Source of the DNA: Deltaproteobacteria bacterium
GTDB lineage: Bacteria > Desulfobacterota > Desulfobacteria > Desulfobacterales > JAUVKB01
Assembly: GCA_030596405.1 (NCBI GenBank)
Contig: JAUVKB010000141.1
Span: forward strand, 1 to 5,719
Length of the DNA stretch: 5,719 nt
Direction of reading: 5' to 3'
Shown: in pieces, positions 1-5,719 of the stretch
Layout of the letters: every line of letters begins with the position of its first letter
Numbering within the stretch: position 1 is the stretch's first letter
The notes under the pieces: generated by a model
Databases searched by the model: none
What the model was told of the DNA's origin: nothing
Seen by the model: the letters and a program-made list of their open reading frames with translations, nothing else
Program-made: the position numbers and the translations under genes

Positions 1-685
1 CATTTGCCACATGAACGATATCCGTCAGAACGCTTATATCCCCGGCGGAATCCGGATCATGGTGCCATCGGACAGCGCTGATTATCTCAGGCGGAAACAA
101 CCAGTTTTTAAGCAGCAGCGCCCCGATTTCGGCATGGTCGGTTCCAAGGATATTCCGTTCCGCAATTTCAAAGGACACCCCCCGCGCCGCCTCAATCTCG
201 ACTTTCTCCATATCTTTTTTAAGAAAAGCATCTAAAACCAGCTTGCCGAGGTCATGGAGAAGAGCCGCGGTAAAAATTTTTTCAACGTCGGGAAGTTTCA
301 GCTCCTTTACAAGTCCCTCCGCAGCAACCGATACTGCAATGGAGTGACGCCAGAATTCGCCTTTTTGCAAATTATAACCGGAAACAGGTTTATCCATCAT
401 CGCGGTTACACACGAGGCAGTCACTATCTGAGCCGTTCTTTTCCATCCCAGTAAAACAACAGCCTGCCTGATCGAACCTATCTTGCCTGAAAACCCAAAA
501 TATGCGGAATTTGACATCTTGAGGATATTGGCCGTAAGGCCGGGATCATATCGCACGATATCTTCAATCCGGGATGCATCCGTATCCGGGTCGTCAAGCA
601 GTGAAAATATTTTTGAAACCGCCCCTGATATGCCGGGAAACAATTTTACCTTTTTCATAATCTCAAATCTTTCCGTCTGGCTCAC
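1..685 (-). CDS. HDOD-domain protein, 3' end outside window
   Basis: This frame stays open from a GTG at 685 to the left edge and gives 228 residues; the C-terminus is missing. It reads as an HDOD (HD-related output domain) protein, a family used as regulatory or adaptor modules in signalling and often found beside chemotaxis genes. Supporting features are the N-terminal LFPGI segment (residues 15-19), YDPGL (46-50), LKMSNSAYFG (55-64), a WRHS histidine (H114), HDLGK (144-148), DHAEIGA (183-189), WHHDP (207-211) and VHVAN (224-228). The HD-type histidines and aspartate are present, but the last motif has N where HD phosphohydrolases usually have D. The GTG start is chosen because AGAGGG lies four bases upstream and the codon overlaps the cheD stop as GTGA. 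An ATG at 658 is possible but has a weaker ribosome site. The overlap suggests translational coupling to cheD. Its function is not known from sequence; enzymatic activity is uncertain. Confidence 0.88.
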   Translation of the reverse strand, partial: MSQTERFEIMKKVKLFPGISGAVSKIFSLLDDPDTDASRIEDIVRYDPGLTANILKMSNSAYFGFSGKIGSIRQAVVLLGWKRTAQIVTASCVTAMMDKPVSGYNLQKGEFWRHSIAVSVAAEGLVKELKLPDVEKIFTAALLHDLGKLVLDAFLKKDMEKVEIEAARGVSFEIAERNILGTDHAEIGALLLKNWLFPPEIISAVRWHHDPDSAGDISVLTDIVHVAN

Positions 686-1155
686 AGTTCCCTCTTCTTT
701 CCATTGCTGCTGATAATTATCCGGCCGGCTGAAAGATCCATACTGACCGTCCTGCTGATTGTGCCGCCGACATCTTCCGCCGCCAGCATAACGCCATTCT
801 TCCAGAGAAGCTTTTTTAACACGGTATAATTACGATCGCCTATTTTGAATATTTCATTATTCCCCAAAGGCTGGCCGCAACCTGCTATTTTGACCACAAG
901 TCTTTCTTTAGATCCATTTAAATCATATATTTCCTTGAACAACCTGGGAACACCCAGGTCAACAAACATAAACGGATTGGTCTTGCCCTTTTCCGGATTA
1001 ATCTTGGATAACGGCAGCATGGCATGCAACATTCCGCCGACTTGCGCCACAGGGTCATAAACCATCAAACCGAGACAACTGCCAAGGGCATAAGTAATAA
1101 TAACATCTTTCCTGGTTCCAACCTTCATATCACCGACGCCAACGAGATATTTCAT
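682..1155 (-). CDS. cheD: CheD, chemoreceptor glutamine deamidase
   Basis: CheD is a cytoplasmic enzyme that converts specific chemoreceptor glutamines to glutamates, creating methylation sites; in some bacteria its activity is tuned by CheC. The 157-residue protein is full length for the family. The catalytic triad known from Thermotoga maritima CheD (Thr21, Cys27, His44) falls at the same residue numbers here, inside TYALGSC (21-27) and GGMLHAMLP (40-48). Other hallmarks are YDP (33-35), AGCGQPLGNN (91-100), NGVMLAAEDVGG (120-131) and the following SRTV. The ATG at 1155 is preceded by AGGATGGAT, a usable ribosome site. It lies 31 bases after cheR and its stop overlaps the HDOD start. No CheC gene is in the window. 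The identification is firm; that all triad residues are in place argues that the enzyme is active. Confidence 0.97.
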   Translation of the reverse strand: MKYLVGVGDMKVGTRKDVIITYALGSCLGLMVYDPVAQVGGMLHAMLPLSKINPEKGKTNPFMFVDLGVPRLFKEIYDLNGSKERLVVKIAGCGQPLGNNEIFKIGDRNYTVLKKLLWKNGVMLAAEDVGGTISRTVSMDLSAGRIIISSNGKKREL

Positions 1156-1186
1156 CTACGATCCATCCTGATAATTTGACAAACAT

Positions 1187-2002
1187 TTACTTTCTGTAAA
1201 CAGCCGGCTGAATATATTTAAATTTATGTGAAATAGCCGACAGACTCTCCGAATGCCCGACAAAAAGATAGCCCTCGGGCTCTAAAAGATCCCAGAAACG
1301 ATTAGTCAGGTTCTGACGGACGGACCGGTCAAAATAAATCATCACATTGCGACAAAAAATTACGTTAAACGGCCCCTTCATCGGCCATGAACCGATCAAA
1401 TTCAACAAAGCCGGCCTTACCATTGTTTTAATCTCTTCTTTCACATGATATGTCCGGGCAGATCCATTTCCGGCCTCAACAAAATATTTTCTGACAAACG
1501 CCGCGGGAACATCGCTCAATGTTTCCTCTGTATAAGCGGCATTACACGTATTTTTCAGCATGCTTGGCGATATGTCCGTCGCCAGGATCTGCACGTCCCT
1601 TAACGTAATATCCGGCATGTATTCTTTAACAACGATCGCCATGGAAAACGGTTCTTCACCGGAAGAACAGGCAGCGCTCCAAAATCTTATCCGCCGGCCC
1701 GTAATCTGTTTAAATACCGTGTCCCGCAAATATCTAAAGTGCTCAGACTCCCGAAAAAAAGATGTCTTATTGGTAGTTATTTCATCGATCATAAATCCCA
1801 GTTCATCGCAACCACTCGGGCTGCCGACAAGTTCAAGATACTCATCAAAATTTCTCATTCCTAAAACCCGCAGCCGTTTTACCAGGCGGGCTTTTACCAG
1901 CGCATCTTTACCTGCTTTTAAATTAATCCCGCAAGATCGGTATATGATCCTACTGATCTTCTTAAACTGTCCGTCACTCAGTTCAGTCGACATTAAGGTC
2001 AT
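1187..2002 (-). CDS. cheR: CheR, chemoreceptor methyltransferase
   Basis: CheR transfers methyl groups from S-adenosylmethionine to receptor glutamates in the cytoplasm and so drives adaptation, opposed by CheB. The 271 residues cover the whole family. An N-terminal helical domain (about 8-75) has the basic helix KARLVKRLRVLG (37-48) used for receptor contact, followed by TTNKTSFFRE (76-85). The SAM-binding core has FWSAACSSGEEPFS (107-120), the ATDIS acidic loop (141-145, D143), FNVIFCRNVMIYF (212-224) and the C-terminal GYLFVGHSESL (244-254). No key motif is missing. The ATG at 2002 is chosen because AAGGGATG lies just upstream; a second ATG at 1993 would be too far from it. The gene lies 41 bases after the receptor gene, which fits co-expression with its likely substrate. 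Confidence 0.97.
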   Translation of the reverse strand: MTLMSTELSDGQFKKISRIIYRSCGINLKAGKDALVKARLVKRLRVLGMRNFDEYLELVGSPSGCDELGFMIDEITTNKTSFFRESEHFRYLRDTVFKQITGRRIRFWSAACSSGEEPFSMAIVVKEYMPDITLRDVQILATDISPSMLKNTCNAAYTEETLSDVPAAFVRKYFVEAGNGSARTYHVKEEIKTMVRPALLNLIGSWPMKGPFNVIFCRNVMIYFDRSVRQNLTNRFWDLLEPEGYLFVGHSESLSAISHKFKYIQPAVYRK

Positions 2003-2043
2003 GTCATCCCTTGTTTTTCCCGTTACCCGCTCTTTTTACTGAT

Positions 2044-3699
2044 TTAAAATTCCTGGAGTTCCGAATCGCTTAACGGAATAATATGCTCCGGTCTAACTTC
2101 GCTAAACCCGCTTTTATTAAAAACCATTTTTGTTGCCTCTGAATTTTTATCATGGCGGCCGGCAATCAAATCCCTGTGATCACTGGAACCATTACCCCTG
2201 TTTTTATTAATATCACCCTGCGGATAATCCCGGGTATGTCCGGCCCCGTTGTCATGATTCCGGCCCGCCGCGTTTCCTTCAACCATAAACGTTAATGCAT
2301 TCACCACATTATTGAGTCCCCTGGACTGTGATAAAAGCTCCTCGCTGGCCGCCGCGGTTTCCTCGGCGTTGGCGGCGCCGGCCTGAGTTATTTTATCCAT
2401 CCGCGACATAGCCAAATTGATCTGTTCGATCCCTTGGGACTGTTCATCGCTTCCCGTGGAGACCTCCTCAATAAGCTGCGTCACTTTTTTTATACTATCG
2501 GCAATCTCCTTTAAAATTTCCTCCACTTCACCGGACACTGCCACGCCGTTGTCAGCGTTTGCCTGGGACTCTTCGATAAGAACCGCCGTACTTCTAGCCG
2601 CTTCAGCGCTCCGTTGAGCCAGATTCCTGACTTCTTCGGCCACCACGGAAAAACCCTTGCCGGCTTCTCCGGCCCTGGCCGCTTCCACCGCAGCGTTCAA
2701 GGCCAGCAAGTTTGTTTGAAAAGCAATCTCATCAATCGTTTTCAGTATTTTTGCAGTCTGATCCGAGGATTTTTTTATCTTTGATATCGCATCCGACATA
2801 CGCGTCACCGCGTCACCGCCCTTTTCAGCGGCATTACGCGCGTCTTTTGCCATGGCATTTGCCTGTTTGGCGTTATTTGTATTTTGGTGTGTCATTGAAG
2901 ACATCTCTTCAAGAGAAGAAGACGTCTCCTCAAGCGATGCAGCCTGTTCATTCGCGCCTTCCGCCATCTGCTGGCCTGACTGAACCACCTGGCCTGAAGC
3001 CTCACCAAGCTCATCAGCGCCGGATTTTAGTTTCTCAATTACACGATTTATCGGCGCTGTAATGCCATTTATAATAAAAAAAGCAGCTAAAACTCCCAGA
3101 ACAATCGCCCCAATTGAAGCGATCGCAACCCATACAACGGTGCTGCTTGTCGTTTGGAGAATCTGATCCGTATACTTTTTTGATTTTTTACTCAAATTAT
3201 CGCGAATCTTAACCAGCTCGCCTGTGACTTCATTAAAAGCCGGAACCGTTTCCGTATTAAATATCTCCCCTGTCTTTATCAGCCCGTCCATCGTCTTTCT
3301 CTCCAGTTTAACGATCTCAAACATCGAGGAATACAAACGTTTCTGGGCAATGCTGATCGTTTTGTTCAAATCAGACAGCTCCGGGTCCTCAGATGCGAGA
3401 CTGACTGCTTCAGAACTCTTCAGCCACAGAATCAACGAGCTCTTTTCAGAATCGGTTTCAAACTGAACTTCAGATTCATCATCCATGAGATATTCATATA
3501 CTTTCCCCATCCATTTCAGCTCTTCAATCTCCTTGTCCTGAAACAAGGAATAAAAGTTGTTGTATTTAGCGGCTTTTTCCACTGCCCTGTCAATGGAAGC
3601 CATTTGTGTATAGGTAAATCCTCCGACAACTGCAAACATAAGCAGAACGATCCCAAATCCGGTTCCGATCTTAACGGAAAGTTTCATATTCTTGAACAT
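2044..3699 (-). CDS. Transmembrane methyl-accepting chemotaxis protein with CZB-like periplasmic domain
   Basis: This is a 551-residue chemoreceptor that signals through CheW and CheA. Order of parts: membrane segment 1 (about 11-32); a helical periplasmic domain (33-186); membrane segment 2 (187-210); a short HAMP-like helix with conserved Pro215 (211-232); the methyl-accepting coiled coil (233-473); and a polar tail (474-551). The signalling tip EIAFQTNLLALNAAVEAA (324-341), then ARAGEAGKGF and VVAEEVRNLAQRSAEAA, is canonical. Methylation-like sites fit at E257/E258, E264/E265 and E446/E447. The periplasmic part resembles a CZB (chemoreceptor zinc-binding) domain, with ELKW (60-63), LWL (91-93) and a Q119-x3-Y123 pair, but every expected zinc ligand is replaced. 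The tail is rich in N, G, D, R and H and ends in ELQEF, a loose match to the CheR-tethering pentapeptide. The ATG at 3699 has a perfect AGGAGG six bases upstream. The ligand cannot be predicted. Confidence 0.96.
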   Translation of the reverse strand: MFKNMKLSVKIGTGFGIVLLMFAVVGGFTYTQMASIDRAVEKAAKYNNFYSLFQDKEIEELKWMGKVYEYLMDDESEVQFETDSEKSSLILWLKSSEAVSLASEDPELSDLNKTISIAQKRLYSSMFEIVKLERKTMDGLIKTGEIFNTETVPAFNEVTGELVKIRDNLSKKSKKYTDQILQTTSSTVVWVAIASIGAIVLGVLAAFFIINGITAPINRVIEKLKSGADELGEASGQVVQSGQQMAEGANEQAASLEETSSSLEEMSSMTHQNTNNAKQANAMAKDARNAAEKGGDAVTRMSDAISKIKKSSDQTAKILKTIDEIAFQTNLLALNAAVEAARAGEAGKGFSVVAEEVRNLAQRSAEAARSTAVLIEESQANADNGVAVSGEVEEILKEIADSIKKVTQLIEEVSTGSDEQSQGIEQINLAMSRMDKITQAGAANAEETAAASEELLSQSRGLNNVVNALTFMVEGNAAGRNHDNGAGHTRDYPQGDINKNRGNGSSDHRDLIAGRHDKNSEATKMVFNKSGFSEVRPEHIIPLSDSELQEF

Positions 3700-3705
3700 G
3701 GTATT

Positions 3706-3711
3706 CCTCCT
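3706..3711 (-). promoter_or_regulatory. Strong ribosome binding site of the receptor gene
   Basis: A perfect AGGAGG on the minus strand sits six bases before the ATG at 3699. It fixes that start over the in-frame ATG at 3687. It is the strongest ribosome site in the window, which fits the need for more receptor than enzyme from one shared transcript; this last point is inference. Confidence 0.85.
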
Positions 3712-3741
3712 AATCCTGATTTTTACTCTGAAAATATATAA

Positions 3742-4269
3742 TTATGCCTGTTTCACAACCTCATCCACAAGGATTATCTCCCCGCCGGACAACACCTTGT
3801 CGGCATCAATCATAATCACCATTTTTTGGTCTGTCTTTCCCATACCGAGAATAAAATCCGTGTCCACCGAGGTCCCAAAATCGGGCGGCGGCTCGATCTG
3901 ATCGGCGCTGATATTTATCACCTCCGATACCTCGTCAACTATAACCCCAGTCGTCACATGACTGCCGTTGCGGTTGATCTCCAGCACTATAATGCAGGTC
4001 CTTTCGGTGTCTTCTTTTGCTTCCATCCCGAACTTTAAACGCAACTCCACAACCGGAATCACTTTACCCCTTAAATTGATAACGCCCCTGACAAAATCCG
4101 GGGTCCCGGGCACGCGTGTTACATTTATCATTCCGATAATCTCCTGCACCTTTAAAATCTCCAGACCGTATTCTTCAGACGCAAGCCCAAAGGTCAAATA
4201 TTTGCCGGCTATTTCAGCCGACTCGCCGCTTGATTCCTCTGAGATGGGGATATCTTTGTTAAACGTCAT
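3742..4269 (-). CDS. cheW: CheW, receptor-kinase coupling protein
   Basis: CheW is the small cytoplasmic scaffold that joins receptor tips to the P5 domain of CheA in the signalling array. The 175-residue protein is one CheW domain. It has a short acidic/polar N-terminal extension (1-22), then KYLTFGLASEEYGLEI (23-38), VQEIIG (41-46), the family signature VPGTPDFVRGVINLRG (53-68) with R61 and R68, and VIPVVELRLKFG (70-81). Later strands include TTGVIVDEVSEVI (106-118) and FILGMGKTDQKMVIMIDADKVL (start 139). The length is close to that of typical CheW proteins. The ATG at 4269 is preceded by AAAGGAG at 4279-4285, nine bases away. It lies 25 bases after cheA and 42 before the receptor gene, so the three array components are made together. 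A CheV-type receiver domain is absent, so CheW is the better name. Confidence 0.97.
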   Translation of the reverse strand: MTFNKDIPISEESSGESAEIAGKYLTFGLASEEYGLEILKVQEIIGMINVTRVPGTPDFVRGVINLRGKVIPVVELRLKFGMEAKEDTERTCIIVLEINRNGSHVTTGVIVDEVSEVINISADQIEPPPDFGTSVDTDFILGMGKTDQKMVIMIDADKVLSGGEIILVDEVVKQA

Positions 4270-4294
4270 ATTTTCAATCTCCTTTCCGATATCT

Positions 4295-5719
4295 TTATCT
4301 TTCTATGCTTTCCGTATCCTGCCGTACCCTGGCAAATTTCATTATCCCGGCGATATCCAAAATCAAACCGACTTGTCCGTCCGGCATTATCGCTCCGCAC
4401 GAAATACCGGAAATACCCTGCATCGATTCACCCAGCGTTTTGAGCACAATCTGCTGCTGGCCAAGCAATTCGTCGATAAAAAGCCCTGCCCGATGTCCAT
4501 TATCTTCAACCACGACAGCTATCGCCTTTGTTAAATCCTGCGCCACTCCCTTGATTTTGAAAAGGTCGCTCAACCGAAACAGAGGAATGAGTTTATTCTG
4601 CATGGAGAGCATCTCGCCCCGACCAAGCACGGTTGAAACATCATTTGTTCCCAGGTTGATCGACTTTATAATTGAAAGCATGGGGATAACGTATCGTTCG
4701 CGTCCGACACGGACGACCATTCCATCGATAATAGCCAGAGTCAGGGGAAGACTCATTTTGAAAACAGATCCTTTTCCATGTTCGGACTGGATTTCGACCT
4801 GGCCGCGCAGGGTTTCGATATTCCTTTTTACCACGTCCATGCCAACGCCACGGCCGGATATATCGGTAACCGTCTGTGCCGTGGAAAAACCCGGTTCAAA
4901 AAGAAGATTAAAGACTTCCCGATCACTTAATGCTCTATCCTTAAAATCAGGCCCATCGCTGATAAGCCCTCGCTCTTTGGCTTTTTCGATAATTACATCA
5001 CGATCGATCCCTTTTCCGTCATCTTTTATCTCCACTACTACACTGCCTGCGGAATGGTACGCGGACAATTTTACAGTCCCGTATCCGGGCTTGCCGTTTT
5101 TTTCTCTGGCATCAGGCATTTCAATGCCGTGATCTACTGCATTGCGAACCATGTGCATTAAAGGATCATTAATCACATCCACCATGTTCCGGTCGATCTC
5201 CGTCTCCTCGCCTTCAGTCTCAAAATTGATCTTTTTGCCGACCTTTCGGGCAGTGTCCCTTACCATTCTGGCCATTTTCTGGAAAGTAGGTTTAAGCGGA
5301 ATCATCCGCATCGACATGCTCAGATTTTGCAGTTCACGGATAATTTTCTCTGTATGCGCCACTTTTTTTAACAGTTTATGATGTCTCTTGTCGGATACCA
5401 CTTCATCCTGAGCCACTATGGATTGGCCGACTACCAGCTCTCCCACCATGTCGATCAGCCTGTCCAGTCTGCTGGTGCTTACCCGAACCGATGATTCTAC
5501 AATATGCCTGGCGTCTTTTGCCCGTTTTTGTGTTCTAAGCGCTTTAGCGACATCTTTCACGGGCAAGGTATTTGAATTTACAAGCTCCACGCCAAGCGAT
5601 CTGTCGCCTTTTCCGGCCTCAGCTTTTTCAATTTCCTCTCTATCTGCCGCACCTTCAACAACAAGGAGATCGCCGAGTCGGGGCACATCCGCTGCTTTCT
5701 CCACGCTCTGTCTGTCGAC
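4295..5719 (-). CDS. cheA: CheA, chemotaxis histidine kinase, 5' end outside window
   Basis: CheA is the receptor-controlled kinase that phosphorylates CheY and CheB. The frame is open to the right edge, giving 474 residues; the P1 phosphotransfer domain, with its phosphorylated histidine, and any P2 domain lie outside. The GTG at 5704 is an internal valine codon. In-window parts (numbered from 5719): two MshEN-like repeats (14-37, 41-64); the P3 dimerisation hairpin, with RLDRLIDMVGELVVGQS (84-100) and LSMSMRMIPL (133-142); the P4 ATPase, with N box DPLMHMVRNAVDHGIE (185-200), G1 DDGKGID (233-239), F box LFEPGFSTA (273-281) and G2 GRGVGMDVVK (289-298); and the P5 CheW-like domain (about 325-474). 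All ATP-binding boxes look intact, so the kinase core should be functional. It is the most upstream gene seen and lies 25 bases before cheW. Confidence 0.97.
   Translation of the reverse strand, partial: VDRQSVEKAADVPRLGDLLVVEGAADREEIEKAEAGKGDRSLGVELVNSNTLPVKDVAKALRTQKRAKDARHIVESSVRVSTSRLDRLIDMVGELVVGQSIVAQDEVVSDKRHHKLLKKVAHTEKIIRELQNLSMSMRMIPLKPTFQKMARMVRDTARKVGKKINFETEGEETEIDRNMVDVINDPLMHMVRNAVDHGIEMPDAREKNGKPGYGTVKLSAYHSAGSVVVEIKDDGKGIDRDVIIEKAKERGLISDGPDFKDRALSDREVFNLLFEPGFSTAQTVTDISGRGVGMDVVKRNIETLRGQVEIQSEHGKGSVFKMSLPLTLAIIDGMVVRVGRERYVIPMLSIIKSINLGTNDVSTVLGRGEMLSMQNKLIPLFRLSDLFKIKGVAQDLTKAIAVVVEDNGHRAGLFIDELLGQQQIVLKTLGESMQGISGISCGAIMPDGQVGLILDIAGIMKFARVRQDTESIER
5528..5680 (-). repeat. 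Two degenerate MshEN-like repeats encoded in cheA linker
   Basis: This is a protein-level repeat in CheA before the P3 domain. Repeat 1 (in-window residues 14-37) begins RLGDLLVVEG; repeat 2 (41-64) begins SLGVELVNSN and ends KALRTQ. Aligned at LG, both share LG, a following LV, a hydrophobic residue at position 17 and a helical second half, with three residues between the copies. The spacing matches the remembered MshEN motif, in which RLG, LV, G, L, L and Q are spaced over 24 residues and which occurs in pairs. Repeat 1 keeps R and G but ends in K; repeat 2 keeps the final L and Q but begins with S and has N for G. A role in binding cyclic-di-GMP is speculation. Confidence 0.5.

Noticed and set aside
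942..959. Perfect 7-bp inverted repeat with a 4-base loop (ACCTGGG/CCCAGGT)
   Set aside because: It lies inside cheD, encoding part of DLGVPRLF, and is not followed by a T run on the coding strand, so it is not a terminator. A hairpin of this size can arise by chance.
1560..2042. Plus-strand open frame of 160 codons opposite cheR
   Set aside because: It lies almost entirely within the CheR frame on the other strand and has no recognisable motif.
2801..2816. Tandem 8-base direct repeat CGCGTCAC twice
   Set aside because: It is within receptor coding sequence for GDAVTR in the conserved coiled coil, has only two copies, and keeps the frame; coincidence is the simplest reading.
3700..3741. Possible promoter or terminator in the longest intergenic gap (cheW to receptor)
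   Set aside because: The 42 bases are AT-rich and hold the strong ribosome site, but I find no paired -35/-10 boxes and no hairpin with a T run.
3968..4534. Plus-strand open frame of 188 codons spanning the cheW-cheA junction
   Set aside because: It is a shadow of two firmly identified genes on the other strand and lacks any family-like motif.
4305..5132. Plus-strand open frame of 275 codons opposite cheA
   Set aside because: The translation has no recognisable domain and is rich in S, P and R, as expected for the complement of a conserved gene. The minus-strand frame is unmistakably CheA.
5702..5704. GTG as the start codon of cheA
   Set aside because: The frame continues upstream to the edge without a stop, and a start here would leave a CheA with no phosphotransfer domain. 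It also lies just before the conserved RLG repeat, with no good ribosome site visible.

Overview
The window is one stretch of a bacterial chemotaxis (che) operon, read entirely on the minus strand. Six genes lie in line with almost no space between them. In transcription order (right to left in these coordinates) they are: cheA (5' end outside the window), cheW, a transmembrane chemoreceptor (MCP), cheR, cheD and an HDOD-domain gene (3' end outside the window). Gaps between genes are 25, 42, 41 and 31 bases. The last pair, cheD and HDOD, overlaps by four bases (GTGA). I see no terminator or convincing promoter inside the cluster, and no RNA gene, insertion sequence, CRISPR array or origin. No intergenic stretch exceeds 42 bases.

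Function: the receptor would sense a periplasmic or membrane signal and control the CheA histidine kinase through the CheW coupler. CheR methylates receptor glutamates and CheD deamidates receptor glutamines, so both set receptor sensitivity. The HDOD protein has no fixed role in chemotaxis but is translationally coupled to cheD. CheY and CheB (methylesterase) are not in the window. Both may lie just outside it, since the operon runs off both edges.

Organism: the gene order, the presence of CheD, a linked HDOD gene, the receptor architecture (periplasmic helical domain, short HAMP remnant, long tail) and mixed base composition suggest a Gram-negative, probably motile bacterium of the former Deltaproteobacteria (Desulfobacterota or relatives). 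This is inferred from remembered family patterns, not from a database search.

The core machinery is conventional and appears intact. Two accessory parts are unusual. First, the receptor's periplasmic domain reads like a zinc-binding CZB domain in which all four metal-ligand positions are replaced (E60, S87, Q119, Y123). Second, the CheA segment before the dimerisation domain carries two degenerate repeats resembling the MshEN cyclic-di-GMP-binding motif. The receptor also has a low-complexity tail ending in a degenerate version of the CheR-tethering pentapeptide. I do not see a wholly new system; these are the points worth testing.
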